Both the position numbers and the translations under genes were made by a program. DNA of 52,370 nucleotides from Carex sylvatica. Taxonomy: Eukaryota; Streptophyta; Magnoliopsida; Poales; Cyperaceae. The stretch is from the NCBI GenBank assembly GCA_964058845.1, contig CAXKVR010000214.1:1-52370 (forward strand), given 5' to 3'. Below, piece after piece: positions 10,933-22,565 of this stretch (positions within the stretch are counted from its first letter, which is position 1; each line of letters starts with the position of its first letter). The notes below the pieces were generated by a model. That model had not been told where the DNA came from. It worked only from the letters and a program-made list of their open reading frames with translations, and searched no databases.

Positions 10933-12415
10933 ATGAAGAACACATCTCTTCCCCTTAACATCTTTGTATCTACTCTGGTTTTTTTCATTGCACTACCTAT
11001 TACAATGACTCAAGAGGTGAAACCTTACATGGTGTACATGCGCCACCCACCCGGCGGCATGGACTCAAACGCGTTCCAAATCGTCGCTCTATCTAAGGTT
11101 ATTGGCAGGTTTGTTATAGCCTTTCCATCCACAATTTTTATGAATTTAAATTGTTAATTTCCTTAATTTTTTCATTGTCTCTTAATTTTCTAATGTCCAA
11201 TGAAGTTTTGAAATGTGCTTATTCAATATGACACAATGTGTAAATTTTGATCCAATATAAAATTGTTTGGCCACTAATAAAATGGTTTGATCATTTAGCA
11301 ATATAATATCATATAATTAACCTTGATAGATGACCTATATATTGATATATGGATTCTATTGAAATGACACATCTACAATTTATTTTTTTAATTGGGATAA
11401 CTTTTGATTAGCATATGAAAAAATAATTATATGAAAGGGATGTAAAAAACACTAGCAATGCTAGGATTTGGTGCTGGAGGGTGACGTGGCATCGTGCTAT
11501 TGGTGGATGAGATCAAGACAAAAATATTCTGAGTGATTATTATCATGAGTCATGACTTAATACAGATTTTTTTTATTTTTTTATACATGAAATGTAATTT
11601 CCTGACACATTTTAAATTATTATTGTATTCAACATTCCCTTAAAAGATTATTTCTTATTGGTATATAACATGTGAAATTCTCCATATATTTTGAAGATCA
11701 TATTTTGGCATTTTGTTCTTGTGTGTTTGATACATAAAATTTTAAACTTGTTTATTTTTTAATTTTGCAAGTGAGGAGGCTGCCAGGAAGGCTATAGTTT
11801 ATCACTATACAGATGTTGTCAGCGGATTCTCTGCAAAGTTGACTCCACAACAAGCTGAGGAACTCAAAAGTAAGTTTCAAATATCCTTTGAATTATTTCA
11901 AATTTATAATGATTTTCTTTTAGGACACATTTAAGTAGTAGTAGTAGTGAGAATTTAATTAGGTCAACAAATTTGATTGTTTGATTATAATTTGTTGTAA
12001 AAATAATTTGAATTATTGATGAAATTATAAAGCTTTTTTTTTAAATCAAACATTATATGTATATCATCTATATGATACATACATATTATGTTTCTAAAAA
12101 ATAATGTGATTTGGCATATGTTCTACCATACATCAAGGATTTAAAATTTCAACGATTCGAAATTAAACAATATTTTTTGCATGAATTATATTGTTGAGCT
12201 ATCTATTTGTTCAATTTGAAAAATCATTTGTAAAAATTGTAATAATAATGAGAAATCAAAATTAAGAAAGACAAATACTATTAGGATGCACTTAGAAATG
12301 TAGAATTATATATGCTATGAAAATAATTTCTTTGTTTTTGGCAGAGGTACCTGAAGTCACAGGTGTTAAACCTAGCGAACCTTACAAGCTCTCTGATCCA
12401 TTCCTCCAGTTCTAA
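10933..12415 (+). CDS. Subtilisin propeptide-like inhibitor (I9 domain, SPI-1-like), secreted
   Basis: Three exons: 10933-11108, 11772-11869 and 12345-12415. Both introns are GT-AG and the total of 345 nt gives 114 residues. A hydrophobic signal peptide occupies about residues 1-26. It is followed by an inhibitor-I9 fold as in the propeptides of plant subtilases: YMVYMRHP (first strand), a central SEEAARKAIVYHYTDVVSGF segment, then FSAKLTPQQAEELKKVPEV, and a C-terminal VKPSEPYKLSDPF. No protease domain follows, so this is a stand-alone propeptide like Arabidopsis SPI-1, which inhibits subtilases. The target protease cannot be inferred. The gene looks intact. Confidence 0.85.
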
Positions 12416-12733
12416 GCTGCTGCTTTTATTAAACATGTAATAATTTTATTTAAGTGTTTGTTTTGAGGGTTGTTTAATTAACAACTTATTGTAATTTAGT
12501 CCTGAAATTATCTCATGTTTTATTTTTTTATCGGTAAGAATACAAAAAATCACTTGCCATTTTGTATTTTCCTCAACATTATAATTCAATAGCATATGAG
12601 AAATTTGTGTAGTATCTAAATTGTTTTTATTTTTAATTTTTATTTTGAAGTAATATTGAAATTGTTAAATGAGTATTCATGCATGAAAGTTTATTGAATT
12701 AACCAGACTTGAAGAATTTTAAAAATAAAGTTC

Positions 12734-12920
12734 AATTACCAGAAAGTAATTTTCTGTTTTTTGAGTAGCCTTTTTTCTGTATTTTAATTTCAGGCTGTAT
12801 TGAGCGCATTTTCCTTTTCATTCATTTCATCAGAACAGTTATACCATGTGACAGATCTTTGGAATATAAAATGCGGGCATCGATCCAAGTTTTCTTCAAA
12901 AAAAATTACCAGAAAGTAAT
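12734..12920 (+). mobile_element. Retroposed poly(A) insert with 17-bp target duplication
   Basis: AATTACCAGAAAGTAAT occurs exactly at 12734-12750 and 12904-12920. The 153 bp between them (12751-12903) end in CTTCAAAAAAA directly before the second copy. A long perfect target duplication plus a 3' A tail is the signature of LINE-driven retroposition (SINE or retrotranscribed RNA). I did not recognise the inserted sequence and found no convincing Pol III boxes. Confidence 0.75.
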
Positions 12921-14280
12921 AGCTGTTTTACATGCAGGTTCACTACCAACAAATTGCTCCATTTTCTTCAAGTTTGTTTAGTTTCTGTATTTAAATGCAC
13001 TATGGTGAATATAAATGGATGTAAATTAGCATTGCCATCTATGTCAACTTTTTTTTTTTTAAAGAAAAAGATCAATGTCAAGTCTTCAAAATTCTACTGT
13101 TCATGAAACCTCTTTGCATTTATAATCCGTGACCTTTCACACAAATATAATTGCAATTTATCACTAGATCAAAGACTAGTTTGTGAAGAAATTGAATGAA
13201 GAGGCTTTATTTTTCACTCGAGCTAATTGAGGCTCAAGTACCATGAATATTGAACAAGTTTAATTAATTAAATAAAGTTCATGGATCGATAGTTAATTGA
13301 GGCTCAAGTACAATCTCAGATGGAGATTGAGGTTTTCTCTTTGCAAATCACTCAATTGTCTTTCAGGATAATTATTCTCTTTGCACTGAGCGCTTATGTA
13401 AACATCTTAGCATAATTAATTCCGTTAATCACCATATTGAGAGCTAATTTATTTTCTTAATTTTGTGAACAAATTTTTGCATACTTAATCTTAGTTGGTT
13501 AGGTTATAAGCAGGAACAGGGTCAGACTTTCAAACAATGAGAGTCAAAAGTGAATGTGGATTAATCATATAAAATTTTCAAGTATGAGAGTCAATTTTAC
13601 GGTATTTTTAGCATTTTATTCTAAATTATATATAAAATCAGGTATAATTACATACAAAAATTTGAAAATAAATGGAGGTCCATTATTAGTGAATCCCTCA
13701 TTGGTTATAAGCAAAAACCTATCCATTTACTCCGTTTTGTATTGCATATAATTCATGTTTGATTGCAACTTAAGTGGAGAGGAATAAGAGGCATTATTTT
13801 TCACTTGGGTTGTCAAAAAATAATAACTTATGATAACTTAGATGAAGTAAGAATTAAGTTACAACAAAACAAATAAATCACTTCTACAGATAGATTAACT
13901 TATTTACTCCATATTCAAATATACCGTAATTATTTTGCATGTTTCCCACTTCTCCTTTATCAATTTTTAAAATCATAATTGATATAAGAAATTTCAACCA
14001 AATAAAAATAATTTATGCTTCCTTAAACTTTTTTTAATTTTAAATTGCCATAAAAATAAATAATGAAGGAGAAGTAACAAAATTTTCATTTTGACAATTA
14101 CTCACCCAGAGAGTTCCACCCTTTGAAAGATTCAATGAATTGCGTTAAGACAAGATGATAAATAATGTAAGCTAGCTGGATGCATTTTCTCTAGTCTCAA
14201 TCAAAGTACTTTTCTTATCAATGCATAGTACTGTGGGGATTAATTACAGCCTGTCAACCTGTTGGAATTTGTACCGAATT
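12921..14280. other. Intergenic spacer
   Basis: AT-rich, no gene supported. A short phrase 'ttgaggctcaagta' is repeated at about 13227 and 13299. Confidence 0.6.
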
Positions 14281-16110
14281 TTTAAAGAAAGTGACTAGTT
14301 ATTCACGGACATTTATCTACTATTTATTCACAGAAAAATAGCCATTTGATATGCGTCAATCCTATAAATTTAATAATTCAATGCTGTAACTTATAAAAAT
14401 AATCTTATAAAAAACATAATAAAAAATTTCAAATATCCAGAAACTTGTATTAACGGTTTGCAACTTGACCAATTTGGCAAACTAACTGTATTTTGTGCGG
14501 GACTACTTGACAACTAACTGTACTTTTCTTACTAACGTTTAATAACAGTTATATGCGGTTAATGGCAGTTATTTGTGATTAATGATAATTTTACAAAAAC
14601 TCATAATACATTCCAAACTCGGAAAACATCTACAACTGATATTTTTTTTCAAAATAAACCTCGAAAATATTTTTTTTCGCAAAATTATAAATTTTTAATT
14701 TTTTTAATTTCATAATTTTTTCCTTCAAGATCTCACTGCAAATTCAATACTGCAAAATCAATGCTGTAAAATTAATTTGCGCCAATCCTGTAAAATTGCT
14801 AAATCAATACTATAACTTATGTAACAAATATTATAAAAACGTAATTATTATTTTCAACCATCTAGGAACACTGTCATTAGATCTGCATCAATCCTGTAAA
14901 ATTACTAACTCAATGCTGTAACTTATGTAACAAATATTATAAAAACGTAATTATCATTTTCAACCATCTAGGAGCACTGTCATTAGATCTGCGCCAATCT
15001 TGTAAAATTACTAACTCAATGTTGTAACTTATGTAACAAATAATATAAAAACGTAATTATCATTTTCAAACATTCAGGAAAATTTTTATTTGACTTGCGT
15101 CAATCCTGTAAAATTACTAAATCAATGATGTAACTTATATAACACATCTTACAAAAAATGTAATTAAAATTTTCAAACATCCATAAATATTGAAACTACC
15201 AGTACAAATTTAATGTGTTATATCCTGTAAAATGTTACATATATCTTGTAATTCAGATATATATGTACTGTAAAAAATGGTGAATACACAATCAAACAAA
15301 ATAACAACATACGAATAATATTCAGATAAAATCTCTGTTAAAATGCTAGATCTGTTATTGCATACAATGAAGACAACAGATGCAAACAGTAAAATTAACG
15401 AGATGCAAACTATAAAACATTAATACATCAAATATTCATAACCACATTGTTAAACATTAGTAACTGTTCACAAGATGAATACCGTAAAATTACAAGATGA
15501 ATACTGTAAATTTAACGGTGAATACTGTAAAACGACAAGATTAATACTCCATATCGCATCTCTATCATCTCTTTTCTTCAAATTTTCACAAGATGATTAT
15601 GAGATCCCTTACTGCATCAAATCAAATAAATAAAGAAATAATTACGAGATCTCTTACTGCATCAAATCAAATAACAAATTCAACAGAAATAAAGAAATAA
15701 CTCACTAGATTTAAATTTCGGCATGTTGTTCAATCCTGACAACTTCTATCCGATCGAGATTCACTCCTGAAGGTTTCGTCGAGAAAGAGGAAGAAAATCG
15801 CAGAAAGAGAAAGAAAACCTCATGAAGGTTCTCGCTTCTCTCAGACCACTCTTGAATGTTCTCTCGAGACGAAAAAGGAAGGAAATCACAAAAATCGCAA
15901 AAATCGCGGAGCAGATCTGATCGGAAATGAAAGATTCAAAAATAAAATTTCAAAAAAGGAAGATACAGAGTCGCGGGATGAGATGTTTAAATAGGAGAGG
16001 AAACGAGATCGTTAGCAGGTGGGACCATGGAAATTTAATGACAGTTAAAACCGGGATTAGATAAAAGTTGTGGACAATCTATGGACAAAGGTTAATGGAT
16101 AGAAACCTTT
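14281..16110. mobile_element. Probable non-autonomous DNA element with internal tandem repeats
   Basis: A region full of 'atcctgtaaaatt' and 'aatactgtaaaa' motifs, no coding capacity. Related 'ggacatttatct' and 'tggacaatctatggac' phrases lie near the two ends (14310 and 16070), which may be eroded termini. Class uncertain; the limits are approximate. Confidence 0.35.
14779..15202 (+). repeat. 106-bp tandem repeat, four units
   Basis: Units start at 14779, 14885, 14991 and 15097, exactly 106 bp apart, each opening GC(G/A)(C/T)CAATC(C/T)TGTAAAATT. The first three are nearly identical and the fourth diverges at its end. A more diverged relative begins near 14351. Confidence 0.9.
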
Positions 16111-16114
16111 TCTC

Positions 16115-16415
16115 ATTTTTAAATATATCATAATTTCAAAAAAGACAAATCAAACAACCACGATTTTTAAAAAATTTGAATTTTGACATAACTGCATCTC
16201 CTAGGGTGGTCACTTTTTTTCGGGCCGCATCTAGAGGATGCGGCCACCTTTTTTTTCGTTCAGATTGAACTGCACGAAAAAAGTGGCCGCATTCTCTAGA
16301 TGCAGTCCACAGAAAAATGGCTGCATTTTAGAAATGCGGCCATATCAAAATTCAAATTTTTTAAAAAACGTGGTGGTTTGGTTTATCTTTTTGGGGTTAT
16401 GGTATATTTAAAAAT
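16115..16415. mobile_element. Foldback element with long inverted arms
   Basis: The left arm from about 16117 (aaatatatcataatttc, then ttaaaaaatttgaattttga) is inverted at the right end (tcaaaattcaaattttttaa, then ggttatggtatattt, to about 16413). An inner GC-richer pair, centred on GCATCTAGAGGATGCGGCCA and TGGCCGCATTCTCTAGATGC, forms a second stem. Total about 300 bp. Confidence 0.75.
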
Positions 16416-17063
16416 TCCAGGGAATTCGTATCCTCATCTTTAACTCAAATCTGGACCATCCAATGCGCTTTAAGATTCATACAGATTAAATCCATTAGTA
16501 TTAAAGGGTTCCTGAATTATAAGCTGTTATCGAATTAGTTTTGTTTAAAATCAGATGACAGAGATGCATCAACTTAAAAGATGCTCTTTTGAGTTAATGC
16601 AGACGATGCGAACTCAACCTGGTGTGGTATTAGATAGAAAACAAGAAACAAAGGAAAGACAGCAACTCAGCCCGACTGCGGAGCCTGTACAATTAATTTT
16701 AGGGGGGGTTTCGGTTCGCGCTATAGATCATGCTAGGAAATAGAGGATTTCCACGAATGTGATGCCAAGGAATAACATTTCAAAAAATGTGTTATTACCA
16801 TGTTTGATTCATGTATGTTTATCACTTTAGCATTCCAAAAAATGTGCTATTATCATTGTTTGGTTTGTAAATGACTATGACATTTAGTAATTTCCAAAAT
16901 ATATCATTAAAATAAATATTTGTTTAATTGAGTGATAAGATAATGATTTATTTTTTTAATTATCATTTTTATTTTACTCTAAAATTCAAATACATCTTGT
17001 TTGATTGTTATTTTGTCAGATAGCACTACAAACTTCTTTTGATCAAATGCTTGAATTTTTGTT

Positions 17064-17130
17064 TTTTTTTATATTGAAAGTCCGTAGACATACATTAAAA
17101 TTGTAAATTAAGTTTATCATTACATCCCAT
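17064..17130 (-). mobile_element. Second LINE-like 3' terminus
   Basis: A T run on + (17064-17072) followed by 'gaaagtccgtagacatacattaaaattgtaaat' parallels the terminus of the LINE remnant at 17285-17360 ('taaagcccgtaggcatttcttaccattataagat'). Read on the minus strand, both are '...cgggcttt' ends with an A tail. Probably a second, smaller LINE 3' end. Confidence 0.4.
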
Positions 17131-17284
17131 TTGAAATATTTTCTTTTAGGCAATTCAATCTCACATATCTCCTATAAATATTTGCACCAGTAGCATCCCA
17201 TTTACAACACCTCCAAATTAATATAAAAATGCATAAACCATGAAAACCAAAATAAGAGATACTTACAAGCAACCAAAAAACACA

Positions 17285-17822
17285 TTTTTTTTTTCTTTTG
17301 GTTAAAGCCCGTAGGCATTTCTTACCATTATAAGATTACATCAGTCCAAATTCATATATTACATTCATTCACCCTTTGAACTATGCTACCTATCTATTCT
17401 ACTGGTAAGAGCTGTTCAAATAGAAAGAGAGGATAAGTATGCCCAGAATAGGATAATTGTGTAGTACGAGCAAAATTTGCAAGTTGGCGTGCTTTTTTAT
17501 TTTCCTCTCTCGGAATATAAACACAATTATACTCCGGTTGGTTTACCAGTATCATTGCAATTTGCATCAGTGGCGAGTAAACTCTCCAATCTGTCGCCAG
17601 TGTTCTCCCCATGCTGAATGTGTTTACCAGTACTTGTGAATCCAAGTGAAACAGTGAGTGTATTGTATCCTCCACAGTTGATCCACAGACTCTACAACTT
17701 TGAGTGATTCCCTGAATGCGCTTAGTAAGAGCATGGCCAGTTGAAACTTTAAATTTACCAGAAAAGGCAGAGGATTGCCGTAAAAAGGGTTCGAGATACT
17801 TTTGTGAAGTAAATTTCATCAA
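17285..17822 (-). pseudogene. LINE retrotransposon remnant (zf-RVT plus RNase H end)
   Basis: A minus-strand frame (17822 down to 17394, 142 codons) holds CRVCGSTVEDTIHSLFHL. This matches the zinc-binding segment after the reverse transcriptase of plant LINEs (C..C....E...H...). A short way on it has YIPREENKKARQLANFA, typical of the end of the LINE RNase H domain. The middle of RNase H is missing, so the copy is internally deleted. An A tail (T run on + at about 17285-17297) marks the 3' end. The reverse transcriptase is absent; 5'-truncated and dead. Confidence 0.75.
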
Positions 17823-18243
17823 TGGCCAATAATTTAGGAAAAAAAAATTAGCATATGAAATATAGAAAACAGAAAACCATTATACCAACAACAACGCAAC
17901 AGTGGAATTGAAATTGGGAAAGGGAAGTGAGAAGAGAGAGAGAGAGAACAAACTTGTAATCTGAGAAGAGAGTGGAGAGGAGAGGAGAGTCGGAGACAAA
18001 GTGGAGAGGGCTCACGGAAATAATCGGAGAAGAAGAATTGGAGAAAAAAATTAAAAACAGTGCGTTGATCGTGATTGCCGTAGAGCGGAAATAAAGAAAT
18101 TCCATCTTTTTTCAGACTATCGAAATACCCATAGAGTATGGCATTAGAATGGCAAGTGAATCGACAATTACCATGTTTATTCCCTTCCTCTTCTAACCAA
18201 ACGCGGTAATCATGAAAACGGCATCTCAATGCCAGGGAATCAC

Positions 18244-20160
18244 TCTTGGATAGAATGAATCAAATGCTCCCTTAATTTCTACCATGTGCGCCTGAATCAA
18301 GGGTTGGAATTGATGTCGGTTTATTGTAAGTTTGTAATCCAATTACCATAGATATTAAATTTGTGTTGTTTCTGGTAAATTTAGTTTTCCAATATTTTTT
18401 ATGTGTATGAGTGAGTCATTATCCTATTAATACTTGTTGAAAAAATAGCGTTGTATTGTTTCGAGTTAGTCAAGGTCTCTGATTATAGATGAATTTTTTT
18501 ACCAAGACACAATAATACAAAATTATTTGTTACCAAATAATTCAACATTATTCATCAGAGAACGGAGTACTTTCAATGTGCTTCACGACCGTCTGATATG
18601 CTTTACAATGTGCACACAGAAATTGATGTGAATACACACGAATATTAAAGCAACACGCACAGATCTTAAAACAAATCAGACAGTCCTAGAGCCCATTTAA
18701 ACAGCCTATTCACTATGCTTAACCCTTGTTATTTCTCATGTTTTACTCGGCCCAATAGAAACTGAACCCAACATCCTTTCCTTGTTTCTTTTGTTATTTT
18801 GACCAGGTCAAACCTTGCCACAATAGTACTAAATCATTAATTAGATACAATAATTAGTTTTCTCGGCCTATAAATATTTTCTAGATCACATTTCTTTTCT
18901 CGATCATTATAGTCCATATTCAATATTTTCGATTTCAGTAAGCCCAAAATAGTCCAACTCCATATATCTTTTTTTCTGGCCCAAGTTTAAATAGCAAATA
19001 AGCCCACCAAAAACAAAACTAGACATGACCACTCTCCACCCACTAACTAATTGGATCAACGAATGCGGATCCGAAGTGCAGAAACATCCAATTTACCTTA
19101 TGTATCTTAATAACCATGGGGTGAATGTAGTTACGCATTTTGGGAAAATTATTTTGTTTGAATGATATTGAAATGAACTTCTTTGTTCATTTGTCCGTAG
19201 CTCATTCATTAATTAACATCAGAATTTCCAGTTTACTAAAATCAGATTTGCAGCTAAATCCGATGTGCTCTAGATACCGAATATGCACGTAACAAAAATT
19301 AAACCAATGGACACTGTATTATGCTCTTTTGGTTGTCCTTATCTTTCATTTTATATCACTATTAGAATCACGAGGAATATAATTACTTGTTGGGGAATCA
19401 TAAATGTCAAACAATTATGCTTTATCTAGATATCAACAATTACATCTCATCTAGTGGTTAAACACTTACACTCCGGAAAAAGAGAAACAGTTTTCTATCT
19501 TAACCTAAGGATCGTCCTATGCTAAAGAGACTCAAAACATAAATCAGAAGTGCGGAACATAATACCTGATTTTATGTCATTTGTCATGGAATAACCAAAA
19601 TCATAGTAGAGTAAGCCGTCTTTGTGAGAATGAGATAAGTCTTCCATGACAAGAAGTCATTCTCGCATTTTGTCGTCGGATCGAGGAATAAGTCTTCCAA
19701 GATAGCAAGGTGTGGCTCTATTATTTGATGGTGAAAGAAGAAGAGAAGACACACAGAACTGTATTTTTCTTAAGAGAAAAATGTATGTTCAATTTCTGTG
19801 CTTTTCTTGGTTACCTTGTGCCTTGAGGACCAATTCTTATATATAATAACCTTTGTGGTTATCTGCCAATTTGAAAAAAGTATAATGAGTTGTGCATAAA
19901 AAACCTTGCAGGTGCATTAAAATCTGTGCAACTGCATTGATATTCGTGCAGACAGCACAACCCTCTAGGAAGGCAGATTTTCGATCTCTGAAATGTACTT
20001 TTCTGAATTGCAAATTTTTAAATCAGTCCATCAATGATTTGATCTTTGCCTAAATTGTTCTACACATTTATGGACCACATCCTAATGAATATATTAATTG
20101 TTTATTACCTTATTTGATCAATTTAATTGACAACTATATATGATAGTAAACAATCCATAA
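18244..20160. other. Intergenic spacer
   Basis: No gene supported. It includes the copy of a dispersed segment at 18906-19136 and a transition to the 81-bp array. The stretch 19389-20130 has some features of a retrotransposon leader or LTR, but no terminal pair was found. Confidence 0.5.
18906..19136 (+). repeat. Dispersed duplicated segment, copy 1
   Basis: Diverged match to 44815-45190. Shared phrases include 'agcccaa', 'aagcccac', 'acatgaccac.ctcca', 'gaatgcggatccgaagtgca' and 'accatggggtgaatgtagtta'. Copy 2 carries an extra block of about 165 bp in the middle. Confidence 0.65.
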
Positions 20161-20162
20161 TA

Positions 20163-21423
20163 GGGCATTTACAATCCTATTAGAACACTCCAATTGAAGG
20201 TGTATGGAGCACTCTAGTAGTGTTCCTATATGGCAAGATAATAGGGCATTTACAACGCTAAAAAAATACTCAAATTGAAGGTGTTTGGGGGACTCTAGTA
20301 ATGTCTCTATATGGCAAGATAATAGGGCATTTACAACCCTAACACAACACTCAAATTGAGGTGTTTGGAGCATCCTAGTAGTGCCCCTATATGCCAAGAT
20401 AATAAGGCATCTACAACCCTAATGCAACACTCCAAATGAAGGTGTTTTGAGCACTATAGTAATGTCTATATGGAAAGAGAAGAGGGTAGTTGCAAACCTA
20501 ATACAACTCTCCAATTGAAAGTATTTACAGCACTCTAGTAATGTCTTCAGATGACAACATAAGATGGTAGTTTTAACCCTAATAGAACACTTCAATTGAA
20601 TATTTTTGTCGCACTCTAGTAATGTCTCTAGACAGCAAGATAATATAGCATTTACAACCTTTATACAATACTCCAATTGAAGGTGTTTGGAGTACTCTAG
20701 TAGTGTCTCTAAATGGCATGATATTATGATATTTAACATCCCAATACAAAAAACCAATTGAAGGTATTTGGAGAACTCTTGTAGTGTCTTTATATGGCTC
20801 GATAATAGGCATTTGCAACCTTAATACAACACTCCAATTGATGGTATTTGGAGCACTTTAGTAGTGTCTCTATAGGGCAAGATAATAAGGCATTTACAAC
20901 CGTAATGCAACACTCCAAATGAAGGTATTTTGAGCACTATAGTAATGTCTATATATGACAAGAGAAGAGGGTAGTTGTAAACCTAATAAAACACTTCAAT
21001 TGAAAGTGTTTACAACACTCTAGTAGTGTCTCCAGATGGCAACATAAGATAATAGTTTTAACCCGAATAGAACACTTCAATTGAATGTTTTTGGAGTACT
21101 ATAGTAATATCTCTAGATGACAAGATAATAAAGTATTTATAACCTTAATGCAACACTCCAATTGAAGGAGTTTGGAGCACTCTAGTAGTGTCTCTATAAG
21201 GCAAGACAATAGGGTATTTACAACCCTAATACAACATTGCAATTGAAGGTGTTTGGGGCACTCTAGTAGTGTCTCCAGATGGCAATATAATAGGACATTT
21301 ACAACCCTAATACAACACTGCAATTGAAGGTGTATGGAGCAACCTAGTAGTGTCTCCAGGAAGCAATATAATAGGGTATTTACAACCCTAATACAACACT
21401 CCAATTGATGGTGTGTGGATAAG
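20163..21423. repeat. 81-bp tandem array, about 15.5 units
   Basis: Units begin 'gcatttacaaccctaatac' at about 20165, 20246, 20327, 20407, 20486, 20567, 20648 and so on to the end, spaced 79-81 bp. Each contains 'aacactccaattgaaggtgt' and 'gcactctagtagtgtctc'. As 81 is a multiple of 3, long minus-strand frames with a 27-residue period appear (for example 21404-21099, 20757-20419, 20397-20134). They lie in more than one frame and carry stops, so I treat them as by-products. The array runs directly into the hAT coding remnant. Confidence 0.9.
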
Positions 21424-22565
21424 ATTCAACAAAGATTGATTTAATCAGTATAACACTTGGTTGGAATATAGTGTCAAAAAAGATGCAGCATTTTTCCTTT
21501 GTTGTTATCTATTTAGATTGGATTATGTTGGTTCAGGTAGAAGGACCATTTTTGTTGGAGAGGGTTATAGAAATTGGAAATCAAAGAAAGGGTTTGACGA
21601 GCATGTCGGTGATTCAAATAGTTTGCACAATCAGGCATATAGTAAGTGTATGAATTTGATGAATCAAAACTAAAGCATTCAAACTATGTTAGATAGACAT
21701 AGTGTTAAAGAAGATATGGATTATCGAATACAACTAAATGCTACTGTAGATACAATTTGACTTCTTTTGAGGCAAGGTTTGGCATTTCACGGGCATGATG
21801 AGTTCGAAAGCTCTAACAATCAAGGAAATTTTCTTGAGTTTATGAGATTTTTAGGAGATCATAATAAATAAATATATAAGGTGATTTTGGACAAGTGTCC
21901 TCAAAACCTAAAGTTGATTGCACCATCAATCCAAAAGGATATAGTGAATGCTTGTGCAGAGGAGACAATTAACGAGATAATTACGGAGCTGGGAGATGAA
22001 TGGTTCTCGGTTTTTATTGACGAGTCAAGGGATGTCTCAGTAAAGAGCAAATGGCAGCTGTGATTCAATTTGTGAATAAATGAGGTTATGTTGTTGAATG
22101 GTTTCTAGGTATTGTTCATGTTCTCAACACTACATCACTTGAGAGTTTATTTGATAAGTACGGTCTAACATTTTCTAGATTACGTGGCCAAGGGTAGGAT
22201 GGAGCTAGTAATATGCGAGGGGAGTTCAATGGGCTCAAAATATTAATCATGCGAGAAAACAGGTCCGCATACTATGTGCATTGCTTTGCATATCAACTTC
22301 ATCTAACTCTTGTTGCGGTGACCAAGAAACATAATAAGGTTTGGCATTTATTTCAAATTGTTTCTACTATTCTTAATGTTGTTTGTGCATCTTGTAAAAG
22401 ACGTGATCAATTACGTGAGAAACAATTAGAGAAAATTGTGGAAGCTCTTTCAAATAATGAGATAGTAACTGGTAAAGGTTTGAACCAAGAAATGGGTCTT
22501 GCACGTCCATGTGACACTCGATAGAGTTCTCATTAAAAAGCATTAAATAATTTGATTATACTATT

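Larger units (their letters stand above)
16758..18243. mobile_element. Possible PIF/Harbinger-like element carrying LINE debris
   Basis: The ends resemble each other in inverted orientation. Left has GTGATGCCAAGGAAT then ATTACCATGTTTGATT. The reverse complement of the right end has GTGATTCCCTGGCAT then ATTACCGCGTTTGGTT. Ends of this kind suit PIF/Harbinger elements, but the match is imperfect and no target duplication was resolved. The interior holds the LINE remnants listed separately. Confidence 0.35.

Noticed and set aside
16555..16743. 62-residue frame between two elements
   Set aside because: Single short frame with no recognised motif, splice partner or regulatory context; could be a gene scrap but not supportable.
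17834..18229. Minus-strand Ser/Phe/Leu-rich frames
   Set aside because: Translation of a GA-rich low-complexity stretch; no motif.
20134..21404. Minus-strand frames with a 27-residue period as a repeat protein
   Set aside because: The period comes from the 81-bp DNA unit. The frames shift between units, carry stops and lack promoter or family support.
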